Assembly (NCBI GenBank): GCA_001872165.1
Contig: MNXK01000224.1
Coordinates: 1-6,633 of the forward strand
Length of the DNA stretch: 6,633 nt
Source: Anaerolineae bacterium CG2_30_58_95
GTDB taxonomy: Bacteria; Chloroflexota; Anaerolineae; Anaerolineales; Villigracilaceae
Reading direction: 5' to 3'
Shown: piece by piece, positions 1 to 5,474 of the stretch
Numbering within the stretch: the stretch's first letter is position 1
Layout: every line of letters starts with the position of its first letter
Translations under genes and position numbers: made by a program
Notes under the pieces: generated by a model
Databases searched by the model: none
Told to the model about the DNA's origin: nothing
The model's input: the letters and a program-made list of their open reading frames with translations, nothing else

Positions 1-274
1 TCACGAAAAGGCGTTGCTGCGCATCCAGCGCTGAGTTGTAGGCCATGCGGATTTCCTCGGGCGGGATTTTGTCAAGCTGGCCTTGGATCTGCTGGAGATG
101 CGCCGTGATGGCCGCATTCCGTTGGGTCAACTTCCCTACTTCAACGCGGCTTTGCTCCAACATCAAGGTGACTTCTCTCAGCGCGCGGTTGGTCTCGTCC
201 AGTTCAGATTGAAGACTTTGCGTCGAATCCTTGAAAGCATCGGTGGGTTTTTCCTGTCTATCCGTCAGTGCCAT
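1..274 (-). CDS. DegS-like sensor histidine kinase, N-terminal part (runs off left edge)
   Basis: The frame stays open from an ATG at 274 to the window edge, giving 91 codons with no stop. The start is supported by AGGAG at 281-285, six bases upstream. The visible protein is hydrophilic and almost entirely predicted coiled coil (residues about 15-70), followed by PEEIRMAYNSALDAQQRLF at residues 72-90. That ending resembles the conserved stretch of Bacillus DegS (EEIRNAYEKAHKLQVEL), the cytoplasmic sensor kinase of the DegS/DegU two-component system, whose N-terminal half is also coiled coil. No membrane segment or signal peptide is visible, which fits a soluble sensor. The dimerisation and ATPase domains would lie outside the window, so kinase identity is inferred from this N-terminal similarity only. 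Another coiled-coil protein is possible. It has its own promoter, 87 bases after the glycosyltransferase operon on the same strand. Confidence 0.62.
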   Translation of the reverse strand, partial: MALTDRQEKPTDAFKDSTQSLQSELDETNRALREVTLMLEQSRVEVGKLTQRNAAITAHLQQIQGQLDKIPPEEIRMAYNSALDAQQRLFV

Positions 275-310
275 AGTTCACTCCTGAACATTTGTACTTG
301 TTGATGGCTG

Positions 311-341
311 CTTGCAGTATAGCACAGGTCATACTTGCAAG
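311..341. repeat. Inverted repeat over the DegS-like promoter
   Basis: The arms CTTGCAGTAT (311-320) and ATACTTGCAAG (331-341) are reverse complements apart from one extra T, around a 10-base centre. They overlap both the -10 and -35 hexamers of the minus-strand promoter, as an operator would. There is no T-tract on either side, so it is not a normal terminator for the upstream operon. Its binding protein is unknown. Confidence 0.5.
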
Positions 342-344
342 CAA
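316..344 (-). promoter_or_regulatory. Sigma70-type promoter of the DegS-like gene
   Basis: Reading the minus strand, TTGCTT (339-344) and TATACT (316-321) are separated by 17 bases. The -10 is extended by a TGC directly upstream (TGCTATACT). Transcription would start near 308-309, giving a leader of about 35 nt that contains the AGGAG site. The -35 is weak (3 of 6), so the extended -10 probably carries recognition. Confidence 0.6.
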
Positions 345-361
345 TTTGAAATGATGCTTAA

Positions 362-1903
362 TCAGGGGTTTGACCAACGATAAACGACCATGTTTTCCTC
401 GCCCAGGGTGGGGGTGTAAGGTGATCCAGTCTGGAAAACAGGCTGCAGGTCGCGGGTCAGAGAAGGGTACCAGTCAGGGAAGGTCACCAGATATTCCACG
501 CCGCGCTCGTTCAAGTATTTTCTCAGGCCGCTTTCGTCCCGGATGAATGGAACCACATCGGGCGAGACCAATCCGGCCAAGTCTACCAGATTGTGTCCGC
601 TGAAGTATCCCATCGCTCCGATGTCATGCGTTGCGACCAGCGCATTGGCTGGCAGGTTGGCGGACACCCAGTGAGCAACCGTCACCATCTCGCTTTCAAT
701 GACAGCGACATCTTGTGCATAGGCCAGCCCACCTCTGCCCCAAAAAACTAACAGGATTAGGCCGGTTGACAACTTCCAAAAAGTTGACAACACCCATTGC
801 CAGCGCGAAGAGGTGCAAAGTACAAAGATTGCCAGTCCAGCCAAACCCCAGATGAAGAAGACCGGCATAGCCGGCATGATATAGCGCCCATGCTGGTAAG
901 TCACCGGCAGGCGCCAGGCATACAGGCTGGCATAGCCGAGAAACCAGGCCATCCCCGTCAGAAGTCCCCAGGCACGGCGGCGGATGGCAGTCACTGCCGT
1001 GATGAGCGCACCGGGCAGAAGCGCGATTCCCACGCCAACAAGCGGCTGGACAGCCTCCAGCGCAAGACGCTTCAGAAGCGGGATTTGCTGAAGAACGGCA
1101 TATTCGGCTTGCTTGGCATAGAACGTATTCGGCCAGGGCAAGCCACTCAAAACTAAATTAAAAAGCAGGTAGAGAGCGAACAATCCACAGAAACCCAGGC
1201 ACAGGTTGACCAGCGCACGCATACGGTGCTTGAACGAAGTCTCCGCCAATAATATGGTCGCAACCGCCGGGCCGAGCAACGTGATCCCATCCGGGCGTAC
1301 CCACATACTCAAGCCGATCAACAGGCCGAGGCAGAAATAGTTGCGTCGCTCGAACGCCAGCCTGACCAGCACAAGTGTAACCAAGGTAGCGTGCAGGAGC
1401 GTTTCCATTCCTGAACCCGCCGCCCAAACCAGATGCCATTCGAGCGTCATCAGAATCCCAGCCCAGGGGAAGCGCGGCCGGTAGACAGGAACGAACCGCC
1501 GTACGGCTGTTTCGGCCAGCACGGCAAGGATCCAGAGGATCACTACCCCCAGAGCATACGTCCATACATAAGGCGCAAGGCGCAACCAATAGCCAATCGC
1601 CAGCAGAAACGACCAGAGCGGCGCAGTCGAGCCATTGGAGGGCTGCCCCGGCAGGAACGCCCACTCGCCGCGCAAAGCCAGGTTGCGGGCATAGGTTTGG
1701 TGGATCCAGGAATCGTCCAACGGGAAGCCAAGACGGTAATAAAAATGGCTGACGAACAGATAGGCGCCCACCGAAAGGATGGACAATCCCAAGAGCGCCA
1801 AAACATCCCTATAATTTAGGGGACTTTTATTCAGCCTAACCTCCAACTCCTCTCCTGTCAACGGGCAAGGGGAGCAAAGGCGGGAATCAGGGTTGGATGA
1901 CAT
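362..1903 (-). CDS. Polytopic membrane glycosyltransferase, PMT/ArnT (GT-C) type, third gene of operon
   Basis: This 513-residue protein has a first membrane segment at about residues 33-54, then an external-loop motif LDDSWIHQTYARNL (from residue 62) and GSTAPLWS (about residues 91-98). It has roughly ten hydrophobic helices and a soluble C-terminal domain (about 405-513) containing HDIGAMGY and LVDLAGL. The acidic pair after the first helix, the GSTxPLW loop and the C-terminal domain are typical of bacterial GT-C enzymes that transfer a sugar from a polyprenyl-phosphate donor on the outer face of the membrane. Donor and acceptor cannot be read from sequence. I chose the ATG at 1901-1903, which overlaps the previous gene by 17 bases and suggests translational coupling; no clear Shine-Dalgarno precedes it. 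An alternative is the CTG at 1832-1834, five bases after GGAGG, which would remove the repeat-derived N-terminus. The frame is also open upstream to an ATG at 1927, deeper in the previous gene. Confidence 0.8.
   Translation of the reverse strand: MSSNPDSRLCSPCPLTGEELEVRLNKSPLNYRDVLALLGLSILSVGAYLFVSHFYYRLGFPLDDSWIHQTYARNLALRGEWAFLPGQPSNGSTAPLWSFLLAIGYWLRLAPYVWTYALGVVILWILAVLAETAVRRFVPVYRPRFPWAGILMTLEWHLVWAAGSGMETLLHATLVTLVLVRLAFERRNYFCLGLLIGLSMWVRPDGITLLGPAVATILLAETSFKHRMRALVNLCLGFCGLFALYLLFNLVLSGLPWPNTFYAKQAEYAVLQQIPLLKRLALEAVQPLVGVGIALLPGALITAVTAIRRRAWGLLTGMAWFLGYASLYAWRLPVTYQHGRYIMPAMPVFFIWGLAGLAIFVLCTSSRWQWVLSTFWKLSTGLILLVFWGRGGLAYAQDVAVIESEMVTVAHWVSANLPANALVATHDIGAMGYFSGHNLVDLAGLVSPDVVPFIRDESGLRKYLNERGVEYLVTFPDWYPSLTRDLQPVFQTGSPYTPTLGEENMVVYRWSNP
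1841..1876. repeat. Repeat-like imperfect palindrome at the 5' end of the third glycosyltransferase gene
   Basis: CTCCTCTCCTGTC and GGGCAAGGGGAG form an imperfect inverted repeat around a short centre. It resembles the short CCTCTCC/GGAGAGG palindromes scattered between genes in many Chloroflexota genomes (recollection, not a search). On the minus strand it encodes the hydrophilic stretch PLTGEELE ahead of the first membrane segment. It also supplies purine-rich GGAGAGGAG and GGAGG strings just before a possible downstream start. Confidence 0.4.
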
Positions 1904-3602
1904 AGATACGCGCCGCCGCCACCTCACCCAGAAAGCGAAAATCCGGTTGGCCTATCGGCTGATCGTAGAGCCTTGCCAGGCCGCGCGGCAGGCTGCCCTG
2001 CTCCAAGATTAAAAAACGGCCACCATACTTGCGTGCAACGTCGAGAACGGTTTGCTCATCCCCATCCGGGACGGCGACTGCTGGTCGGCCAGAAGCCAGG
2101 TAATATCCCGGCGGATTGGCGACGACGACGACCGCCTCGACAGGCGCGCCTTGTTCCACCAGGAATTCCTCTATCTGGCTGTACGCTGCTGCTTCTCGAC
2201 CCCAAGCCTGTTCGCCGTTAAACGCACCGATCACCCGCCCCTGAACGATCCACGCGGTCAGCAAGGCTGCGATCACGACCATGCCAGCCGAGAAGATGGT
2301 GTGCGCCTGTTTCTCCTGCCAGCCGCGCCGCCGCGCCCCCCAGGCAACGACACGCGCCAAGCCCAAAGGCGCGACCGCCCACCAAAACGGCTGCAGCGCC
2401 GCGCCGGAATGGAAGAAACCGCCGCGCGCCCCGGCGAAAGGAAAGACTAGCGTCATCGCGGCCAACGTCAATCCCCAAGCCAGAAGGGCCAACAAGGTGC
2501 AAGTTGGGCGGACGCAAGGCCCACCCCTACTTTCTCTGCGCAACTGCCACAGGCCGATCAAAATAAGCGGCAGCAAGAAGATGCTCCCCTGAACTGCAAG
2601 TGCGCTTTCCAGATTCAAACCCAGCGCCCAAAGGCGGACCTTCAGGATTTCGGCCAGTCCGCTATGCCACCAGGAGGCAAAGGTCAACAGACTGGCAGGA
2701 TAAGCGAAGAGCTGGTCGTAACGCGTCAGCCAGAGGGCGCGACTACCACCTGGAGCAAGAGGCGCGCCGAACACGGCCAAGTTCCGCACCAACCAGGGGG
2801 ATATGATGAGGAGGTAGCCTAAAAGGCAGAACGTGATTCGTGATGCGTGCTGCGTAATACGTACTGCGTAATGCGTAAAACGTGCTGCGTAATTTGGAGG
2901 GAGGGACGAGGGTTTTTGGAGGATGACGGCGAAAAGGGCAAGCAGCAGCCAAAGAACGCCATCCGCGCGGGCGAGGTGCATGAGGCCGGCCAAGAGGCCG
3001 AGGAGAAGGGGATTTACGATTTCAGATTTACGATTGACGATTGACGATTTGCTATCGGCAATTAGCGATTTGCAATTTGCGATTGGCCCTTCGACTTCGC
3101 TCAAGGCAGGCGATTTATGATTTACGATTAGAAAGAAGAGCGCGCCGAAGAGCATGTAGAGACCAAAGGTATCTGTAACCGGCAGATACGGGGCGTAGAA
3201 GCCGCTAAAAACTGCCAGCAGACCGGCGGTCAGGGCCAGGTCGCGGCGGGAGATCAGGGAATAGGATAAGGCGGCAGTCAACGGGGGCAGGATAGCGCCC
3301 AGGGCGAGAAAACCCAATCGGGCAGCGAACCAGTTGGCATGTCCGGTAAGTGTCATGCCGAGCGCGGCGAGGAGAGAAGTCAGCGGCATCCAATAAGAAA
3401 AAGCTGGATGCGGCAGTCCAGCCGGGTCATCCAGATAGTTCCACAAAAAAGGCTCGGTAAAGCCGCGACCGGCCGCCAGTTGCAGTCCCCCGGCGTAGTA
3501 GTAATCCGCATCCATGTAACCGGGTGCAGGCTGGAAGGCAGCGATGCCGGCAGAGAGAACCAGTCCAAGCAAGGCAAGGAGGAGATAGCGCCGCCAGTTC
3601 AT
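1887..3602 (-). CDS. Polytopic membrane glycosyltransferase, PMT/ArnT (GT-C) type, with three repeat-derived inserts
   Basis: This 571-residue protein opens with a membrane segment (residues 5-23), then PGYMDADYYYAGG (28-40), where the acidic residues D31 and D33 sit where GT-C enzymes place their catalytic acid. About ten hydrophobic helices follow, then a soluble C-terminal domain (about 465-571) with NPPGYYLASG and a GGRFLILE strand. The plan is the same as that of the next gene, so the two are probably distant relatives working in one glycan pathway with polyprenyl-linked donors; substrates are unknown. It starts four bases after the preceding gene's stop with no strong Shine-Dalgarno, suggesting translational coupling. 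Three stretches look inserted: residues 161-197, 236-258 and about 358-369, all in frame and hydrophilic in an otherwise hydrophobic region. No stop or frameshift interrupts the frame, so the gene appears intact. Confidence 0.82.
   Translation of the reverse strand: MNWRRYLLLALLGLVLSAGIAAFQPAPGYMDADYYYAGGLQLAAGRGFTEPFLWNYLDDPAGLPHPAFSYWMPLTSLLAALGMTLTGHANWFAARLGFLALGAILPPLTAALSYSLISRRDLALTAGLLAVFSGFYAPYLPVTDTFGLYMLFGALFFLIVNHKSPALSEVEGPIANCKSLIADSKSSIVNRKSEIVNPLLLGLLAGLMHLARADGVLWLLLALFAVILQKPSSLPPNYAARFTHYAVRITQHASRITFCLLGYLLIISPWLVRNLAVFGAPLAPGGSRALWLTRYDQLFAYPASLLTFASWWHSGLAEILKVRLWALGLNLESALAVQGSIFLLPLILIGLWQLRRESRGGPCVRPTCTLLALLAWGLTLAAMTLVFPFAGARGGFFHSGAALQPFWWAVAPLGLARVVAWGARRRGWQEKQAHTIFSAGMVVIAALLTAWIVQGRVIGAFNGEQAWGREAAAYSQIEEFLVEQGAPVEAVVVVANPPGYYLASGRPAVAVPDGDEQTVLDVARKYGGRFLILEQGSLPRGLARLYDQPIGQPDFRFLGEVAAARIYVIQP
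2504..2530. repeat. GC-rich dispersed palindromic repeat inside the glycosyltransferase gene
   Basis: On the minus strand the bases read GTAGGGGTGGGCCTTGCG followed by TCCGCCCA. GGGTGG and CCGCCC pair with one wobble around a nine-base loop. The GTAGGGGCGGG...CCCGCCC form is one I recall as a common intergenic repeat in Anaerolineae-like genomes. Here it encodes SRGGPCVRPTC (about residues 358-368), a polar, cysteine-containing loop following a membrane helix that ends in LWQLRRE. Confidence 0.55.
2831..2895. repeat. Degenerate tandem repeat (ACGCA/ATTACGC units) inside the glycosyltransferase gene
   Basis: The minus strand shows repeated ATTACGCAGCACG, ATTACGCAGTACG and TATTACGCAGCACGC units with intervening ATCACG forms, in blocks of about 7-15 bases. 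It encodes residues 236-258, including NYAARFTHYAVRIT, which are basic and aromatic, unlike the surrounding leucine-rich helices. The base composition differs sharply from the flanks, and the stretch sits between two membrane helices. Confidence 0.65.
3012..3130. repeat. AT-rich repeat array (GATTTACGATT-like units) with a nested CTTCGACTTCGCTCAAGG element
   Basis: The plus strand repeats GATTTACGATT, GATTGACGATT, GATTTGCAATTTGCGATT and related units from about 3010 to 3085 and again at 3111-3130. A CCCTTCGACTTCGCTCAAGG element (3087-3106) lies between them, so one repeat seems nested in another. The array encodes residues 161-197 of the glycosyltransferase, including SPALSEVEGP and several SxSxIVNxK-like units. 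The peptide ALSEVEG is one I recall in many Anaerolineae proteins as a translated repeat. All units stay in frame. Confidence 0.7.
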
Positions 3603-3606
3603 CAGG

Positions 3607-4869
3607 TTACGAAAGCTCGTTTTCTAGCGTCTCCAGCCAGGTGCGCGGCGGGCGGAGCGCCCACCAGCGTATCCAGTAGAGGCCAACGAGCAAAAGGAGG
3701 GGTAAGGCAAAGATCAAGACAGCGCGCAGCGGCGCGAGGGAGTTGAGCCATGTAAGGTAACAGACCAAAGCCCAAGACCCCATAAAGATCAACACGAGCA
3801 AGACACCCGCCAGGCCCCAATGCCTCGGCCGCGACCATCGCTCGGCAACGATGGCCAGGAAAAGGGTCAGGGGGAAAAAGAGAGCGGCATACAGGCCGGG
3901 GTGAGTTGAAATGCCCAACAGCGGGGTGGCGGTCAGGGTCAGGCCGGCCGTCCAGAGAAAGTGACGAAAGTCCTTCCTGCGGACGGCGCGCCATTCCAGG
4001 AACAGCGCAACGACAAGGATGGCCGTCAACGCCCAACCAAGTTTGTCGCCGATGGCCGGCCACCATCCGGCGAAGACAGTTCCAGGTGTGAAGAATGCGC
4101 CATGCCTGTATTCTGCGAGCAGGGCGCGCAGGGACGGCATGAACCAGCCGGGCAGGAAGATGAACGCGGCGATCAGCAGCAGACCCAAAGCCATCAACGC
4201 GCCCCACAGGGCGCGCCAGCGGCGGTGATAAATAATCCACCACAGCAAGAAAAGGACAAAGACGCCACTTGCCAGCGGCTGGAAAGCGGACAGGGTTATC
4301 AGCACACCGGCCACCTCGTCCCTTTCGGCGCGCAAGGCCAGAAGCCCGCCAACCATGCACATAGTGGTGAAAATCACCGTGCTGCCGGCAAGCAGAGGCA
4401 TCCAGGCGTGGAGCCAAAGCATGGCAAACAGGACGAATACCGGCAGCAGCGTACGCGGCGGTTTCCAGCCAGTCAAGGATAGGGACAGGAACGCTGTTAA
4501 TGCAAGCGCGACCTCGAGGAGGGTCATCCACAAGCCGCGCGCCAAGTCGTAATCGCTGATGAGCGCTAAGGGAAAGTAGAAAAATTCGATGGGAAATGGT
4601 ACATCGAGCCGGAGCGGATCCTGCCCCTCTTTTGCCAAGTGGCCGTAATAGATGAGCTGGGCACGCTGGGTGGCAGGCTCGTCGTAGGGACTGTTGCCAT
4701 ACTGGAGAAAGGTACGCGCCCCCAGCCAGGGGACGAAGAAATCGGTCTCGCCGGGGTGGGCGCGGGCGTAAAGCGTATTGGCCCAGGCCAGCCCGCCGAG
4801 GGAGGCGAGGGCGAGGAAAGCTATGGCGATGACGGAGATAATGGTGAGGTTGCGGGACATGATAAACAT
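3607..4869 (-). CDS. GT87/DUF2029-like polytopic membrane mannosyltransferase, first gene of operon
   Basis: This 420-residue protein has a first membrane segment (about 8-30), then the loop ETDFFVPWLGARTFLQYG (41-58) followed by NSPYDEPA. An acid right after helix 1 (here D43) followed by a G-x-x-PYD loop is the hallmark of the GT87/DUF2029 group, whose known member PimE uses polyprenyl-phosphate mannose. FPIEFFYFPL (92-101) matches the next conserved loop. About ten hydrophobic helices follow and the protein ends in a short charged tail (RTWLETLENELS). The exact sugar and acceptor are inferred only as far as the family allows. The ATG at 4869 is four codons longer than one at 4860 coding MSRNL; both lack a Shine-Dalgarno, which fits the near-leaderless promoter just upstream. 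A competing open frame over the same bases is rich in Arg, Pro and His and is not a real protein. Confidence 0.85.
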   Translation of the reverse strand: MFIMSRNLTIISVIAIAFLALASLGGLAWANTLYARAHPGETDFFVPWLGARTFLQYGNSPYDEPATQRAQLIYYGHLAKEGQDPLRLDVPFPIEFFYFPLALISDYDLARGLWMTLLEVALALTAFLSLSLTGWKPPRTLLPVFVLFAMLWLHAWMPLLAGSTVIFTTMCMVGGLLALRAERDEVAGVLITLSAFQPLASGVFVLFLLWWIIYHRRWRALWGALMALGLLLIAAFIFLPGWFMPSLRALLAEYRHGAFFTPGTVFAGWWPAIGDKLGWALTAILVVALFLEWRAVRRKDFRHFLWTAGLTLTATPLLGISTHPGLYAALFFPLTLFLAIVAERWSRPRHWGLAGVLLVLIFMGSWALVCYLTWLNSLAPLRAVLIFALPLLLLVGLYWIRWWALRPPRTWLETLENELS

Positions 4870-4880
4870 CAGTTGGAAGA

Positions 4881-4910
4881 ATTCTACCCCACAATCGCGA
4901 TAAGGGTCAA
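4881..4910 (-). promoter_or_regulatory. Promoter of the glycosyltransferase operon, near-leaderless
   Basis: On the minus strand TTGACC (4905-4910) and TAGAAT (4881-4886), each five of six to consensus, are 18 bases apart. Transcription should begin around 4873-4875, only about five bases before the ATG at 4869. That explains why neither candidate start has a ribosome binding site. The mRNA would be leaderless or nearly so. Confidence 0.6.
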
Positions 4911-4915
4911 TTGAC
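4906..4915. promoter_or_regulatory. Perfect palindrome GTCAATTGAC between divergent promoters
   Basis: GTCAATTGAC equals its own reverse complement. Its left half forms most of the minus-strand -35 hexamer, and its right half places TTGACG upstream of the plus-strand -10. A protein bound here could influence both directions. Ten bases can arise by chance, so operator function is an inference. Confidence 0.35.
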
Positions 4916-4926
4916 GCGGGATTTTA

Positions 4927-4935
4927 TGCTACAAT
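4927..4935 (+). promoter_or_regulatory. Extended -10 promoter for the small ORF / HicB-like pair
   Basis: TGCTACAAT (4927-4935) is an extended -10 element (TGn plus TACAAT, five of six). The only good -35, TTGACG at 4911-4916, is 13 bases away, shorter than usual, so the TGn probably compensates. Transcription would start near 4942, about 53 bases before the first ORF, whose leader also contains the inverted repeat CTGCTT (4941-4946) / AAGCAG (4957-4962). Confidence 0.45.
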
Positions 4936-4994
4936 TCTAACTGCTTAAAGAAATGCAAGCAGGCTTGTATTTCAAAATGTAGAGGAGAGCGGGC

Positions 4995-5126
4995 ATGAAA
5001 ATATTATTACTGCAAGCTGCTCCCAGGCATAATTACCTCGCAAAAGGATATGTGGAATTTGCCATCAAACTTGTCAACAGGCTATTAGAGCAAAGAAATG
5101 AGGCGCCAGATGAACACGAATCTTAG
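4995..5126 (+). CDS. Unrecognised 43-residue protein upstream of the HicB-like gene
   Basis: The ATG at 4995 has an excellent ribosome binding site, AGGAG at 4983-4987, with seven-base spacing. The frame ends at TAG 5124-5126, overlapping the next gene by 17 bases, which indicates co-translation. The protein begins MKILLLQAAPRHNYLAKGY; it has a short hydrophobic start (ILLLQAA), a probable amphipathic helix (VEFAIKLVNRLLEQR, residues 20-34) and an acidic tail (EAPDEHES). I do not recognise the family. It is too short for HicA (usually about 60-80 residues, double-stranded RNA-binding fold) and lacks the HicA catalytic histidine context. Given the partner, it could be an atypical toxin, an antitoxin cofactor, or a translated leader that couples ribosomes into the HicB-like gene. 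Codons are AT-rich (TTA, AAA, AGA) like its partner and unlike the flanking genes. Confidence 0.6.
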   Translation: MKILLLQAAPRHNYLAKGYVEFAIKLVNRLLEQRNEAPDEHES

Positions 5127-5442
5127 AGAAAAAGCGGAGAAATTAGCCACACTTCCCTACATAACCGAAATTGTTCAGGACGAAACAACAGATGGGCAAC
5201 CGATATACCTCGCCAGAACTTTAGAGTTAGATGGATGTTTAGGACAAGGAAAAACCATAGAGGAGGCTATACAAGATTTGAATGAGGCTAAAATTGATTT
5301 CATTCTTAGTCTTCTAGAAGATGGCATGCCTATTCCACAACCAACCACCACAAGCTCAACCAGCAATACATTTACGATGAGTTATAGAGGCACTAAGATC
5401 GAACATTCCAAACTTTATGAGGCAGCATTGGTGACAGCATAA
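5110..5442 (+). CDS. HicB-like (partial RNase H fold) protein, no HicA partner seen
   Basis: This 110-residue protein has the HicB core: PIYLARTLELDGCLGQGKTI (31-50), EEAIQDLNEAKIDFI (51-65) and LLEDGMPIPQP (68-78). This is the family's pattern of a strand, E-L-x-G-C, a G-x-T hinge, an E-EA helix and a final I-P-x-P. HicB proteins normally neutralise the HicA mRNA interferase and repress their own operon. Here no ribbon-helix-helix or helix-turn-helix follows; the C-terminus is a Thr/Ser-rich linker (79-88) and the short tail SYRGTKIEHSKLYEAALV, so direct DNA binding is doubtful. I chose ATG 5110 because GAGG (5100-5103) sits six bases upstream; ATG 5098 in the same frame would add MRRQ. It overlaps the 43-residue ORF and is AT-rich compared with its neighbours, suggesting acquisition. 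Its stop codon lies in a palindrome at the aspS promoter. The domain call is firm, the toxin-antitoxin role is not. Confidence 0.8.
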   Translation: MNTNLREKAEKLATLPYITEIVQDETTDGQPIYLARTLELDGCLGQGKTIEEAIQDLNEAKIDFILSLLEDGMPIPQPTTTSSTSNTFTMSYRGTKIEHSKLYEAALVTA

Positions 5443-5460
5443 TTATGCTATAATGCTGCC
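5421..5460. repeat. Nested palindromes over the HicB-like stop codon and the aspS promoter
   Basis: Outer arms GGCAGCATT (5421-5429) and AATGCTGCC (5452-5460) are exact reverse complements. Inside them AGCATAATTATGCT (5436-5449) is a perfect 14-base palindrome. The HicB-like stop (TAA, 5440-5442) is in the centre and the aspS -10 (5449-5454) is in the right arm. There is no following T-tract, so a factor-independent terminator is unlikely; an operator or transcript-end hairpin is possible. Confidence 0.5.
5428..5454 (+). promoter_or_regulatory. Promoter of the leader peptide-aspS transcript
   Basis: TATAAT (5449-5454) is a perfect -10 and is preceded by TGC, giving the extended form TGCTATAAT. 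A weak -35, TTGGTG (5428-5433), lies 15 bases upstream. Transcription should start near 5461, placing the leader peptide Shine-Dalgarno site within the first ten bases and giving an aspS leader of about 165 nt. Confidence 0.65.
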
Positions 5461-5474
5461 AGTCTGAGGCAAAA

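Noticed and set aside
83..304. A 73-codon plus-strand open frame at the left end
   Set aside because: It is opposite the DegS-like coiled-coil frame, which has a ribosome binding site and promoter; this frame has neither.
311..341. Intrinsic terminator of the glycosyltransferase operon
   Set aside because: The hairpin has no T-tract in the minus-strand direction and coincides with promoter hexamers.
2831..3130. A CRISPR array
   Set aside because: Units are short, degenerate and abutting, without unique spacers, and are translated in frame within a gene.
3602..4894. A 430-codon minus-strand open frame overlapping the GT87-like gene
   Set aside because: Its product is Arg/Pro/His-rich with no membrane or domain pattern. 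The other frame over the same bases gives a typical GT87-like membrane protein with the expected loop motifs.
4953..4982. A nine-residue upstream ORF (MQAGLYFKM) before the 43-residue gene
   Set aside because: No Shine-Dalgarno site, no codon bias and no paired terminator, so it is indistinguishable from chance.
4995..5126. The 43-residue ORF as a HicA toxin
   Set aside because: It is too short and lacks the recognisable HicA core. No HicA-like frame was found downstream of the HicB-like gene either, since the aspS promoter follows directly.
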